From Rhodanobacteraceae bacterium (lineage in GTDB: Bacteria; Pseudomonadota; Gammaproteobacteria; Xanthomonadales; Rhodanobacteraceae), in contig JALUXG010000010.1 in the NCBI GenBank assembly GCA_027019085.1, forward strand, positions 1 to 64,000: 64,000 nucleotides of DNA, given 5' to 3'. Below the pieces are notes generated by a model. The model saw only the letters and a program-made list of their open reading frames with translations. It did not search any database and had not been told where the DNA came from. Shown one piece after another: positions 34,986-45,086 of this stretch. Position 1 is the stretch's first letter, and each line of letters opens with the position of its first letter. The position numbers were made by a program, and so were the translations under genes.

Positions 34986-35001
34986 TGGCATGGCTCCTGC
35001 T
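34986..35001 (+). promoter_or_regulatory. Sigma-54 promoter of torF-glnK-amtB
   Basis: TGGCATGGCTCCTGCT matches the -24/-12 consensus TGGCAC-N5-TTGCW, with GG and GC at the required 10-base spacing and two mismatches outside the invariant dinucleotides. The transcript should start near 35012, leaving about 65 bases of leader before torF. Confidence 0.7.
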
Positions 35002-35076
35002 AAGGGTGCTTATCAACAGGATGAGACCGCATGCCTGCGGGACCGATCCGTTGCCAGCCACCCGAGGGAGACCACC

Positions 35077-36206
<1,130 letters not shown>

Positions 36207-36251
36207 GCGCATGCGGCGCCCCGTCTTTGCATGAACCCAAAGAGGTCTCTC

Positions 36252-37583
36252 ATGAATCACGTTGCTCACGCTCCCAAACGCGGCCTGCGCACAGCCATCA
36301 CCCTGGCGGGACTGGCCTGCTTTGCCCCGGTACTGCACGCCGCCCCCACCGCGACCGTCAGCAAGGGCGATGTCGCCTGGATGCTCACCTCCACCTTGCT
36401 GGTGCTGATGATGACCGTGCCCGGACTTGCGCTGTTCTACGGCGGCCTGGTGCGCGCCAAGAACGTGCTCTCGGTGCTGATGCAGGTGTTGACGGTGTTT
36501 TCGCTGATCGTGGTGCTGTGGATGCTGTACGGCTACACCTTCGCCTTCGGCACCGGCAACGCCTTCATCGGCAACGCAAGCAACCTGTTCCTGCGCGGCG
36601 TCACGCCGTCCTCTCTGGCCGATACCTTCACCGCCGGAGTGAAACTTCCCGAATACGTTTTCATCGTCTTCCAGGCGACCTTCGCCGGCATTACCGGTGC
36701 GCTGATCGTCGGATCGTTCGCTGAACGCATGAAATTCAGTGCTGTACTCCTTTTTTCCGCGCTGTGGTTCACGTTTGCCTACATCCCGATTGCGCACATG
36801 GTCTGGGGACCGGGCGGCTTCATGCTGACACGCGGCGCGCTGGACTTTGCCGGCGGCACGGTGGTGCACATCAATGCCGGTATCGCGGGCCTGGTCGGCG
36901 CCTACCTGCTTGGACCGCGCATCGGCATTGGCAGCGATTCGATGCGCCCGCACAACCTGACCCACACCATGGTTGGCGCTGCGCTGCTGTGGGTCGGCTG
37001 GTTCGGCTTCAACGCCGGCTCCAATCTGGAAGCCAATGCCGGCGCCGCCCTGGCCTTTATCAACACCATGATCGCCACCGCTGCCGCGGTGCTGGCCTGG
37101 CTGGCCGTGGAGCGTGTCATCCGGGGCAAACCCTCCATGCTCGGCGGCGCTTCCGGCGCCGTGGCCGGTCTGGTGGCGATCACCCCCGCCTGCGGCACCG
37201 TCGGCCCGATGGGCTCGATCGCCATCGGCGCCGCCGCCAGCCTGGCCTGCGTATGGGGCGTCACCGGCCTCAAGCGCCTGCTGGGCGCCGACGATGCGCT
37301 GGACGTGTTCGGCGTGCATGGCGTGGGCGGCATCGTCGGCGCACTGCTCACGGGCGTATTCACCGCCCCGGTGCTCGGTGGCACTGGCGCGGCCGATTTC
37401 TCCATCGTCCACCAGGTGATGATCCAGGCCCTGGGCGTACTGGTCACCCTGGTCTGGAGTGGCGTAGTCGCGCTGGTTTCCTACCTCATCGTCAAGGCCG
37501 TGCTGGGCCTGCGCGTGGAGGAAGAACAGGAGCGCGAAGGTCTGGACACCACCACGCATGGCGAAACGGCGTACGAAACCTGA
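36252..37583 (+). CDS. amtB: Ammonium transporter
   Basis: Ammonium channel of the inner membrane, 443 residues. A cleaved signal peptide (ending VLHAAPTA) is followed by about 11 membrane helices. Pore histidines occur in GGTVVHINAG and FGVHGVGG, and the GlnK-binding cytoplasmic tail includes GLDTTTHGE. The ATG at 36252 has AGAGGT 5 bases upstream and is preferred over the ATG at 36231. It is last gene of torF-glnK-amtB; a strong terminator follows at 37604. Confidence 0.95.
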   Translation: MNHVAHAPKRGLRTAITLAGLACFAPVLHAAPTATVSKGDVAWMLTSTLLVLMMTVPGLALFYGGLVRAKNVLSVLMQVLTVFSLIVVLWMLYGYTFAFGTGNAFIGNASNLFLRGVTPSSLADTFTAGVKLPEYVFIVFQATFAGITGALIVGSFAERMKFSAVLLFSALWFTFAYIPIAHMVWGPGGFMLTRGALDFAGGTVVHINAGIAGLVGAYLLGPRIGIGSDSMRPHNLTHTMVGAALLWVGWFGFNAGSNLEANAGAALAFINTMIATAAAVLAWLAVERVIRGKPSMLGGASGAVAGLVAITPACGTVGPMGSIAIGAAASLACVWGVTGLKRLLGADDALDVFGVHGVGGIVGALLTGVFTAPVLGGTGAADFSIVHQVMIQALGVLVTLVWSGVVALVSYLIVKAVLGLRVEEEQEREGLDTTTHGETAYET

Positions 37584-37603
37584 AAAAACCGGTTGCCTCC
37601 TCT

Positions 37604-37634
37604 GCCCCGCCCGGTAAGGGCGGGGCCTTTTTTT
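37604..37634 (+). terminator. Rho-independent terminator after amtB
   Basis: A perfect 9-bp GC stem (GCCCCGCCC 37604-37612 / GGGCGGGGC 37618-37626) with loop GGTAA is followed by CTTTTTTT. The T-run ends where the first NtrC-like site of glnA begins. Confidence 0.88.
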
Positions 37635-37681
37635 GCACCGCGTTAGAACATGATTTCCGCTTGTTGCATCATAGTGGTGCT
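37634..37681 (+). promoter_or_regulatory. NtrC-like binding sites upstream of glnA
   Basis: TGCATCATAGTGGTGCT (37665-37681) matches the NtrC dyad closely: both half-sites are recognisable, with 12 of 14 arm positions. A weaker half-dyad TGCACCGCGTTAGAACA lies at 37634-37650, 31 bases away. The sites fall about 87 and 118 bases upstream of the predicted start, like the enhancer of enteric glnA. Confidence 0.65.
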
Positions 37682-37733
37682 GCAAGTGTGCCGCATCCAG
37701 CCTGTCATGCCCGGTTTGCATGGTTTCGCACTC

Positions 37734-37749
37734 TGGCACAATGCTTGCT
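37734..37749 (+). promoter_or_regulatory. Sigma-54 promoter of glnA
   Basis: TGGCACAATGCTTGCT is a near-perfect -24/-12 element (GG at 37735-37736, GC at 37747-37748). The start should be near 37760, about 22 bases before the glnA ATG. Confidence 0.8.
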
Positions 37750-37781
37750 GGTCCCAGGCTGTCATTCACGAGAGGTAGCTC

Positions 37782-39197
37782 ATGTCCACTTCCCCCGCAG
37801 ACGTACTGAAAAAAATCAAGGACGAACAGATCGAATTTGTCGACTTCCGGTTCACGGACATGCTCGGCAAGCAGCACCATGTCACCTTCCCCGCGCACAC
37901 CATCGACGCCTCGACCTTCGAGGACGGCAAGATGTTCGACGGCTCGTCCATTTCCGGATGGAAGGGCATCAACGAGTCGGACATGATCCTGATGCCCGAT
38001 CCGGACACGGCGCTGGTCGACCCTTTCAGCGCGCATCCCCAGTTGATGATCAACTGTGACGTGCTCGAACCCTCGACCATGCAGGCCTACAGCCGCGACC
38101 CGCGTTCGATCGCACGCCGCGCCGAGGCCTACCTGAAATCCACCGGCGTCGCCGATGCCGCCTTCTTCGGACCGGAGCCGGAGTTCTTCGTGTTCGATTC
38201 GGTGCGCTGGCAGAACGACATGGGACGGGTCTTCTACGAGATCGAATCGGAAGAAGCTCACTGGAGCTCCCGATACAAGTACGAGGACGGCAATTCCGGC
38301 CACCGCCCGGGCGTGAAGGGTGGCTACTTCCCCGTCAGCCCGGTCGATTCGCTGGCCGACCTGCGCGCCGACATGTGCAAGGTGATGGAATCGCTGGGGC
38401 TGACCGTGGAAGTGCACCACCACGAGGTGGCCAATGGCGGGCAGTGCGAGATCGGCACGCTCTTCAACAGCCTGGTGAAGAAGGCCGACGAACTGCTGCT
38501 GCTCAAATACGTGGTCAAGAACGTGGCGCACCAGAATGGCAAGACCGCGACCTTCATGCCCAAGCCTCTGGTGGGCGACAACGGGTCGGGCATGCACGTG
38601 CACCAGTCGCTGAGCAAGAAAGGCGAGAACCTTTTCTCCGGCGATCTCTACGGCGGCCTGTCGCAAACCGCGCTGTGGTACATCGGCGGCATCTTCAAGC
38701 ACGCACGCGCCATCAACGCTTTCTCCAACTCCACCACCAACAGCTACAAGCGCCTGGTCCCTGGCTTCGAGGCACCAGTGATGCTGGCGTACTCGGCACG
38801 CAACCGCTCGGCAAGCTGCCGTATTCCCTATGTCGGCAACCCCAAGGGACGGCGCATCGAGGTGCGATTCCCCGACCCCATGCAGTCCGGTTACCTGACC
38901 TTCACGGCGTTGATGATGGCGGGCCTGGACGGCATCCTGAACAAGATCGATCCGGGTGCACCAGCCGACAAGGACCTGTACGACCTGCCGCCGGAAGAGG
39001 AAAAGAACATCCCGCAAGTGTGTTCCAGCCTCGATGCCGCCCTTGAGGCACTGGACAAGGATCGTGATTTCCTGAAGGCCGGCGACGTGTTCACCGACGA
39101 CTTCATCGACGGCTACATCGCGCTGAAGATGCAGGAGGTGACCCGCTACCGCGCCTCGACCCATCCGCTGGAATTCTCGATGTACTACTCGTTCTGA
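37782..39197 (+). CDS. glnA: Glutamine synthetase, type I
   Basis: Ammonium assimilation: glutamate + NH3 + ATP to glutamine. The 471-residue dodecameric GS-I-beta form shows [36 protein letters not shown] (metal/ATP) and the adenylylation-site tyrosine in [10 protein letters not shown]. That predicts control by GlnE elsewhere in the genome. It has its own sigma-54 promoter and is bounded by terminators on both sides, so it is monocistronic. Confidence 0.97.
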   Translation: MSTSPADVLKKIKDEQIEFVDFRFTDMLGKQHHVTFPAHTIDASTFEDGKMFDGSSISGWKGINESDMILMPDPDTALVDPFSAHPQLMINCDVLEPSTMQAYSRDPRSIARRAEAYLKSTGVADAAFFGPEPEFFVFDSVRWQNDMGRVFYEIESEEAHWSSRYKYEDGNSGHRPGVKGGYFPVSPVDSLADLRADMCKVMESLGLTVEVHHHEVANGGQCEIGTLFNSLVKKADELLLLKYVVKNVAHQNGKTATFMPKPLVGDNGSGMHVHQSLSKKGENLFSGDLYGGLSQTALWYIGGIFKHARAINAFSNSTTNSYKRLVPGFEAPVMLAYSARNRSASCRIPYVGNPKGRRIEVRFPDPMQSGYLTFTALMMAGLDGILNKIDPGAPADKDLYDLPPEEEKNIPQVCSSLDAALEALDKDRDFLKAGDVFTDDFIDGYIALKMQEVTRYRASTHPLEFSMYYSF

Positions 39198-39223
39198 TAC
39201 CGGCAGGACACACGCTCAAGCCA

Positions 39224-39253
39224 CGGGGCGCCTTCGGGCGCCCCGTTTTGTTT
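39224..39253 (+). terminator. Rho-independent terminator after glnA
   Basis: A 9-bp stem (CGGGGCGCC 39224-39232 / GGCGCCCCG 39237-39245) closed by a TTCG tetraloop is followed by TTTTGTTTT. Confidence 0.9.
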
Positions 39254-39310
39254 TGCGTACATCATCACGGATCGATTGCGGCTTGCGCCGCTCCGCACTA
39301 GATTGGTGCA

Positions 39311-40357
39311 ATGCCACCGTCACCGCCACTTGAACCCTGTGCCCGCCTTCTGACCGGCATTGCCGTGCTGGATCCTCAGCTGTGCGTGACCTGGCTCAAT
39401 GACGCGCTTGCCGAAGCCCTGCAGGTGGGGATCCGCCCCTTGCAGGGGCAGCCTATCGCGACCCTGTTCGAGGGCCCGTCCTTTGCCGGGCAGGCCGAAC
39501 GGGTGCTGCGCGGTGAACCACCGGTATGCATGCGTGACATCATCATGCACACCCTGCATGGCCAGATGCACCGGGTGGACGTATCGCTGCAGGCCATCGC
39601 CGAAGGGCTGTTGCTGGAAATCCACGTCCTGGCCGAACCCGTGCATCAGCAAACGCCCTTGTCGGCCACCCTGCGCGGCTTTGCGCATGAAGTGAAAAAC
39701 CCGCTGGCGGGGCTGCGCGGGGCAGCGCAACTGCTGCAGCGGCGTGTTGCGGATGCGGAACTGGAAACCCTGGCAAGCATGGTGATCCACGAGGCCGACC
39801 GTCTGGTCAATCTTGCAGACCGGCTGTTGCGGCATGGCGGTCGGCCACACGTGGGCGTGGTCGACCTGCATGCGGTACTGGACCGGGTCGCGGCCATCGT
39901 GCAAAGCGAACCGCGCGCGCCGCAGATCGTGTACGACTGCGACCCCAGCCTGCCTGCCTGCACCGGTGATGCCGACCGCCTGCAGCAACTGCTGCTCAAC
40001 CTCGCGCGCAACGCCGTGGAGGCTGGTGCACGTACGCTTACCGTGCGCACGCGGGTCGAGTACGCGCTGCGCCTGAACGACCGCATCGAACGCACCGCGC
40101 TTCGCATCGACGTGATCGACGACGGACCGGGCGTACCCGAAGCGCTGCGCGACACCCTGTTCCACCCGCTGGTGTCCGGACGCGCCGATGGCACCGGCCT
40201 GGGTCTTGCGCTGGCCCGCGAAACCGCCATCGAGCACGGCGGTGACCTGCGACACACCGCATTGCCGCAAGGCGCCATGTTCTCCCTGTTCCTGCCTGCA
40301 CGCAGCGGGCAGGCCCACGCCCCGAGCGACAGCCCTGATACGGACCGCAAGCCATGA
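39311..40357 (+). CDS. glnL: Nitrogen regulation sensor histidine kinase NtrB
   Basis: Cytosolic kinase/phosphatase of NtrC, controlled by PII. The 348-residue protein has an N-terminal PAS domain (about 5-110, LDPQLCVTWLNDALAEAL), the dimerisation/phosphoacceptor helix with the H-box histidine in GFAHEVKNPLAGLRGAAQLL, and the HATPase core (LLNLARNAVEAGA, DDGPGVPEALRDTLF, GTGLGLALARE). Its stop overlaps the ntrC start (ATGA). Confidence 0.93.
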   Translation: MPPSPPLEPCARLLTGIAVLDPQLCVTWLNDALAEALQVGIRPLQGQPIATLFEGPSFAGQAERVLRGEPPVCMRDIIMHTLHGQMHRVDVSLQAIAEGLLLEIHVLAEPVHQQTPLSATLRGFAHEVKNPLAGLRGAAQLLQRRVADAELETLASMVIHEADRLVNLADRLLRHGGRPHVGVVDLHAVLDRVAAIVQSEPRAPQIVYDCDPSLPACTGDADRLQQLLLNLARNAVEAGARTLTVRTRVEYALRLNDRIERTALRIDVIDDGPGVPEALRDTLFHPLVSGRADGTGLGLALARETAIEHGGDLRHTALPQGAMFSLFLPARSGQAHAPSDSPDTDRKP

Positions 40358-41775
40358 CACGGGAAATCTGGATCGCCGATGACGATCGCAATGTGCGTTT
40401 CGTGCTGGCCGCCGCGCTGCGCGATGCCGGACATGAGGTGCGCGAATTCGATCAGGGAAACGCCGTGCGCACGGCGTTGCGCGATGACACCCCGGCCCTG
40501 CTGGTCACCGATGTGCGCATGCCCGGCGAGGATGGCCTGGCTTTGTTGCAGGCCGTGCATGTGCACAAGCCGCATCTGCCGGTCATCGTGATGAGCGCCT
40601 TTACCGACGTATCCACCACCGCTGCCGCCTATCGCGAAGGGGCCATCGACTACCTGGCCAAGCCCTTCGACCTGGACCAGGCGGTCGAGGCTGTCGAGCG
40701 GGCACTGGCCGATGCGCCAGACGAGGACACCATCGAGCAACCGCAAACCGACGCCCTGCTTGGCGAAAGTCCTGCCATGCGCGAGGTCTTCAGACTGATC
40801 GGTCGGATCGCCGCCAGCGACCTCAACGTCCTGGTGACCGGCGAAACCGGAACCGGCAAGGAACTGGTGGCTCGCGCCCTGCACGCCGAAAGCGCGCGGC
40901 GCGCAAGACCCTTCGTTGCCCTGAACACCGCAGCCATTCCTGCCGAGCTGCTGGAAAGCGAGCTGTTCGGTCACGAGGCCGGCGCTTTCACAGGGGCCCA
41001 TCGCCGCCATGCCGGGCGTTTCGAGCAGGCCGAAGGCGGCACCCTGTTCCTGGATGAGATCGGGGACATGCCGGCGCTGTTGCAAACGCGCCTGCTGCGC
41101 GTGCTGGCCGAAGGCGAGTTTTACCGCGTGGGCGGGCGCGAGCTTTTGCGCTGCGACGTGCGCATCATCGCCGCGACGCACCAGGATCTGGACGCGCGCA
41201 TCGCCGAAGGCCGCTTCCGCGCCGATCTCAAGCATCGGCTCGACGTGGTGCGCATCGCCCTGCCCGCACTGCGCGAACGCCGCGTCGACATCCCGCTGCT
41301 GGCACGCCATCTGCTGGCTGACGCCGCGCGCCAATTGCACGTCGCGCCGAAGCGGTTCTCGCGCTCGGCACTGCGGGTGCTGTCGAGCATGGATTTCCCC
41401 GGCAATGTGCGCGAACTGGAAAACCTCTGCCGTCGCCTGGCCGTGATCGCCCCGGGCAGGGAAATCGTGCCCACCGACCTCGACCGCGACCGGGTCCAGG
41501 CGGGCATCGACGCCGATGCCACCTGGGCCGACGCACTGCGCGCCTGGGCCGACCAGGCATTGGCCCAGGGTCAGACCGACATCCACGCCCAGGCCCGCGA
41601 CACCCTGGACAGGGTGCTGTTCGAACGCGCGCTTGCCGCCCATGACGGCCACCGTGGACAAGCCGCGCAGGCACTCGGCGTGGGCCGCAACACCCTGACC
41701 CGCAAGCTCGGCTCTTCACGCAGCCGCCGACGCAATACCGCCGAAGGCGCGCCTTCCAGGAACGGATCGGCATGA
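40354..41775 (+). CDS. glnG: Nitrogen regulation response regulator NtrC
   Basis: Sigma-54 activator of 473 residues. The receiver domain (about 1-120) has the acidic pocket IADDDRN and the phosphoacceptor in [12 protein letters not shown]. The AAA+ domain has Walker [16 protein letters not shown], the sigma-54-contacting GAFTGA loop and FLDEIGDMP. The C-terminal Fis-type HTH is [19 protein letters not shown]. Predicted targets in this window are the dyads before torF and glnA. Overlaps (ATGA) on both sides show a tight ntrB-ntrC-guaD operon. Confidence 0.95.
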   Translation: MTREIWIADDDRNVRFVLAAALRDAGHEVREFDQGNAVRTALRDDTPALLVTDVRMPGEDGLALLQAVHVHKPHLPVIVMSAFTDVSTTAAAYREGAIDYLAKPFDLDQAVEAVERALADAPDEDTIEQPQTDALLGESPAMREVFRLIGRIAASDLNVLVTGETGTGKELVARALHAESARRARPFVALNTAAIPAELLESELFGHEAGAFTGAHRRHAGRFEQAEGGTLFLDEIGDMPALLQTRLLRVLAEGEFYRVGGRELLRCDVRIIAATHQDLDARIAEGRFRADLKHRLDVVRIALPALRERRVDIPLLARHLLADAARQLHVAPKRFSRSALRVLSSMDFPGNVRELENLCRRLAVIAPGREIVPTDLDRDRVQAGIDADATWADALRAWADQALAQGQTDIHAQARDTLDRVLFERALAAHDGHRGQAAQALGVGRNTLTRKLGSSRSRRRNTAEGAPSRNGSA

Positions 41776-43118
41776 CCCTTACCGACATCGGCATGCCTCC
41801 CGTCCAGGCCCTGCGCGGCGATATCCTCTCGTTCCATGACGATCCGTTTGTGCACGGCATCGATGCCAGCATGCGCTTGCAGCGCGATGCCGTGGTGGCC
41901 ATGCGCGGAGGCCTCATTGAGGCGGTCGGTCCCGCTCGTGAGGTCCTGCCTGCACTGCCTGCGGGAACCGGTGTCGAACGATGCGACGATGCGCTGATCT
42001 GTGCCGGTTTCGTCGATGCGCACGTGCATTACCCGCAACTGCCGATCATCGGCGCGCGCGGACTGCCCCTGCTGGAGTGGCTTGAACGCTATACTTTCCC
42101 TGCCGAACAGGCCTATGCCGATCGCGCCCATGCCGAGGCCATGGCGCGGCTGTATCTGCGTGAAAACCTGCGCAACGGCATCACCAGCGCCGCGGTGTTC
42201 TGCACCGTGCACCCGGTATCCGTCGATGCCCTGTTCGAGGCCGCGCTGGAGCTGAACCTGCGGCTGATCGCCGGCAAGGTACTGATGGATCGCAACGCCC
42301 CGGCTGCACTGTGCGACAGCGCGCAATCGGGCTACGACGATTCGGCAGCGCTGATCGCGCGCTGGCACGGCCGGGGGCGACTGGGTTATGCGATCACGCC
42401 GCGCTTTGCCGCTACCAGCTCACCGGCGCAACTGGATGCCGCCGGCGCGCTGTGGCAAGCCCATCCGGACTGCCACGTGCATACCCACCTGGCCGAAAAC
42501 AGCGCCGAGCTGGCCTGGACGCGCGAACTGTTCCCCGAAGCGCTCGACTACCTGGACGTCTACGACCGCCACGGGCTGCTCGGCCCACGCGCACTGTTTG
42601 CCCATGGCATCCATCTGCACGAACGCGAATACGCCCGCTGCCACGAAGCGGACGGCGCACTGGTGCACTGCCCGACCTCCAACCTGTTCCTCGGCAGCGG
42701 ACTGTTCGATCTTGCCGCCGCGCGCCGCGCCGACCGGCCGCTGCGCGTCGGCATGGGCACGGACCTTGGCGCAGGCACCAGCTTTTCGATGCTCAGGACT
42801 CTCGACGAAGCCGGCAAGGTGGCGCAGATGCGCGGGGCGCCCCTGCCCGCAAGCCATGCGTTCTACCTGGCCACCCGTGGTGGCGCACACGCCCTGCACC
42901 TGGAACATCGCATCGGCTCGATTGCACCGGGCATGGAAGCGGACCTGGTGGTGCTCGACCTGAAAGCCACGCCGCTGATGCAGGCACGCATGGCCCACGT
43001 GGACAGCCTCGAGGAAGCGCTCGCCGTGCTGATGACCCTGGGCGACGACCGTGCCGTGCGCGCCACCTGGGTGGCGGGCCGGAAACGTCACCAGCGCGAG
43101 GCTTCAGCTGCCGGCTGA
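41772..43118 (+). CDS. guaD: Guanine deaminase
   Basis: Zinc-dependent deamination of guanine to xanthine and ammonia, 448 residues. The amidohydrolase metal ligands are present: FVDAHVHYPQLP, HTHLAEN, HGIHL and MGTDLGAGTSFSM, matching GuaD-type rather than general deaminases. Its start overlaps the ntrC stop, so a purine-nitrogen scavenging enzyme is cotranscribed with the nitrogen regulators. The 3' end overlaps the opposite-strand clcA by 15 bases. Confidence 0.9.
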   Translation: MTLTDIGMPPVQALRGDILSFHDDPFVHGIDASMRLQRDAVVAMRGGLIEAVGPAREVLPALPAGTGVERCDDALICAGFVDAHVHYPQLPIIGARGLPLLEWLERYTFPAEQAYADRAHAEAMARLYLRENLRNGITSAAVFCTVHPVSVDALFEAALELNLRLIAGKVLMDRNAPAALCDSAQSGYDDSAALIARWHGRGRLGYAITPRFAATSSPAQLDAAGALWQAHPDCHVHTHLAENSAELAWTRELFPEALDYLDVYDRHGLLGPRALFAHGIHLHEREYARCHEADGALVHCPTSNLFLGSGLFDLAAARRADRPLRVGMGTDLGAGTSFSMLRTLDEAGKVAQMRGAPLPASHAFYLATRGGAHALHLEHRIGSIAPGMEADLVVLDLKATPLMQARMAHVDSLEEALAVLMTLGDDRAVRATWVAGRKRHQREASAAG

Positions 43119-44960
43119 TTCATTCGCGGGCGCCTTCCGGCCTGGCTCGCCTCCGGCACCATCATCCTGGTCATAGCTGTCGGTAACGTTGGCATATTCG
43201 ACCAGGTCCTCCCAGGTGACCACGCCGGCCACGCTGTCCGCACCCTGCATGGTGCCATCGCGCGCCATGACGGCGTTGCGGCATGTCCTGCTGCGCAACA
43301 GGGCCACCAGGTCGAACAGGCGAATCGTGCTCGCCACCACGACCACATGCGGGTCGGCCAGTGCGCTCAGGGGTGTGGAGGGATCGCTTTTCTTCCAGGC
43401 GCTGCGCAAGACCCGCGCCGGCACCACGCCGCTGGCCTGCCCGTCCCTGACCAGCACCACCCGCGGCACCCTGCCTCCGCCGTGTCGATGATGCATGGTA
43501 TCGGCCAGGTGTGCTTCGGCGTCCATGCAGATGAAGGGCGCCTGGATGAATTCCAGCGCGCGACGTGAAAGGTAGAGCTGACTCTGGATGGCCGTGGAAA
43601 CACGCTGTCCGCGACGGGTGAGTTTCAGGGTGTAGATGGTGTCGGTGAGCAGCAGGCGCCGCACGGAATAGGCCACGGACACGCTGATGATCAGGGGAAT
43701 GATGACGTGATAGTCGCGCGTCATCTCGAAGATCATTACCACCGCCGTGACCGCCGCGCCGGTGCTTGCGCCGACCATGCATGCCATGCCGACCACCGCG
43801 GCATTGGCGGGGTTGATGTCGATCCCGGGGAACAGCGCCTGCACTCCGGCTGCAAACCCGGCGCCCAGAGTGGCGCCCATGAACAGGGCCGGGGAGAACA
43901 CCCCGCCCGATGCCCCGGAGCCCAGGGTCAGCGACGTCACCAGAAGCTTGAGGAAGGCCAGCAGGAACAGCAGGCCCACCACCATGCCGCTGCCGTTCAT
44001 GATGTCCTGGATGGTGGCGTAGCCCACGCCCTCGACGTAATAGTGGCCGGTGTAGTGCAGCAGCAGGAACATCGTCACGCCGACCAGTGCCATGCCGGTG
44101 ACATGGCGCAGGTAGTCATTGCCTGGCATGCGCGCGAACAGGTCCTCGAAGGCATAGATCGAGCGGGTGAAGATCATCGCCGCCACGCCGGTCAGCAACC
44201 CCAGGGCAATCAGCGCCAATGTCGTCCCGCCCCAGCCCAGTGCCGGTCGATCCAGGGTCAGCGGTGGCAGGATGAACGAGGAATGGTTGCCGAAGAACAT
44301 GCGCCCGACGAGGCTGGCGGTACCGGTCGAAATCATCACCGGGATCATGGTGCGCGCGCTGATCTCCACCAGCAGGATCTCCACCGCGAACAGCACGCCG
44401 CCGACCGGGGTGTTGAACGTGGCCGCGATACCACCCCCGCCGCCACAGGCAATCAGCACCAGCCGCTGCCATTCGGGAATCCGCGCCCACTGGCCGAGTA
44501 CCGAGCCGAAGGTGGCGCCAATCTGGATGATCGGCCCTTCACGACCCACCGCGCCGCCCGAGCCGATCGAGATCGACGAGGCCACCGCCTTGATCAGCGC
44601 CACCGGCGCACGGATGACGCCGCGCTTGAAGTGCACCGCATCGATCACCTCGGGTACGCCGTGTCCCTTGGCCTCGGGCGCGAAGTGCTTGATGAGGAAG
44701 GTCACGATCAACGCACCGATGATCGGTACCGCGATGATCCATGCGCCCCACGGGCTGGCCGCGGTATGTTCCAGGGCGTTGTATTCGGCACTGAACCGGC
44801 CGAAGAAAAAGCCGTTGTGGAACAGCGCGATCAGCTTGCGAAAGGCCACAGCTCCCAAGCCCGCGACAAGACCCACCGCAACCGCCATTACGATCATTCC
44901 CGCTTCGCTGCGTACCGCCTGCACGAGATCCCGTTGGCCCATCACGATGTTCTTGCGCAC
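43104..44960 (-). CDS. clcA: ClC-family chloride/proton antiporter with C-terminal CBS-like region
   Basis: A 618-residue membrane protein. ClC motifs: GSGGAVGREGPIIQ, where the Glu of GREGP is the gating glutamate of H+/Cl- exchangers, and GGVFSPALFMGATLGAGF. The C-terminal 150 residues look like a CBS pair (FICMDAEAHLADTMH, then VVTWEDLVEYANVTD), often a nucleotide-sensing module. I prefer the GTG at 44960, which has GGGAGA 6 bases upstream; an ATG at 44942 and one at 45020 are alternatives. It is convergent and overlapping with guaD. Confidence 0.9.
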   Translation of the reverse strand: MRKNIVMGQRDLVQAVRSEAGMIVMAVAVGLVAGLGAVAFRKLIALFHNGFFFGRFSAEYNALEHTAASPWGAWIIAVPIIGALIVTFLIKHFAPEAKGHGVPEVIDAVHFKRGVIRAPVALIKAVASSISIGSGGAVGREGPIIQIGATFGSVLGQWARIPEWQRLVLIACGGGGGIAATFNTPVGGVLFAVEILLVEISARTMIPVMISTGTASLVGRMFFGNHSSFILPPLTLDRPALGWGGTTLALIALGLLTGVAAMIFTRSIYAFEDLFARMPGNDYLRHVTGMALVGVTMFLLLHYTGHYYVEGVGYATIQDIMNGSGMVVGLLFLLAFLKLLVTSLTLGSGASGGVFSPALFMGATLGAGFAAGVQALFPGIDINPANAAVVGMACMVGASTGAAVTAVVMIFEMTRDYHVIIPLIISVSVAYSVRRLLLTDTIYTLKLTRRGQRVSTAIQSQLYLSRRALEFIQAPFICMDAEAHLADTMHHRHGGGRVPRVVLVRDGQASGVVPARVLRSAWKKSDPSTPLSALADPHVVVVASTIRLFDLVALLRSRTCRNAVMARDGTMQGADSVAGVVTWEDLVEYANVTDSYDQDDGAGGEPGRKAPANESAGS

Positions 44961-45086
44961 ACTGGCTCTCCCAGAGATGTTCTCCCATCCTGCGACGACC
45001 GTAGCGCTATTGCAATGCATGCGCTGGCCTTGCCCCGGCCGTCGACCAGATACTGTCCGGACATCCTGAACACCAGGCGCGCTACG

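Noticed and set aside
44942-45020. Earlier or later starts for the ClC gene
   Set aside because: The ATG at 45020 and the ATG at 44942 lack good ribosome-binding sites; the GTG at 44960 has GGGAGA at proper spacing.
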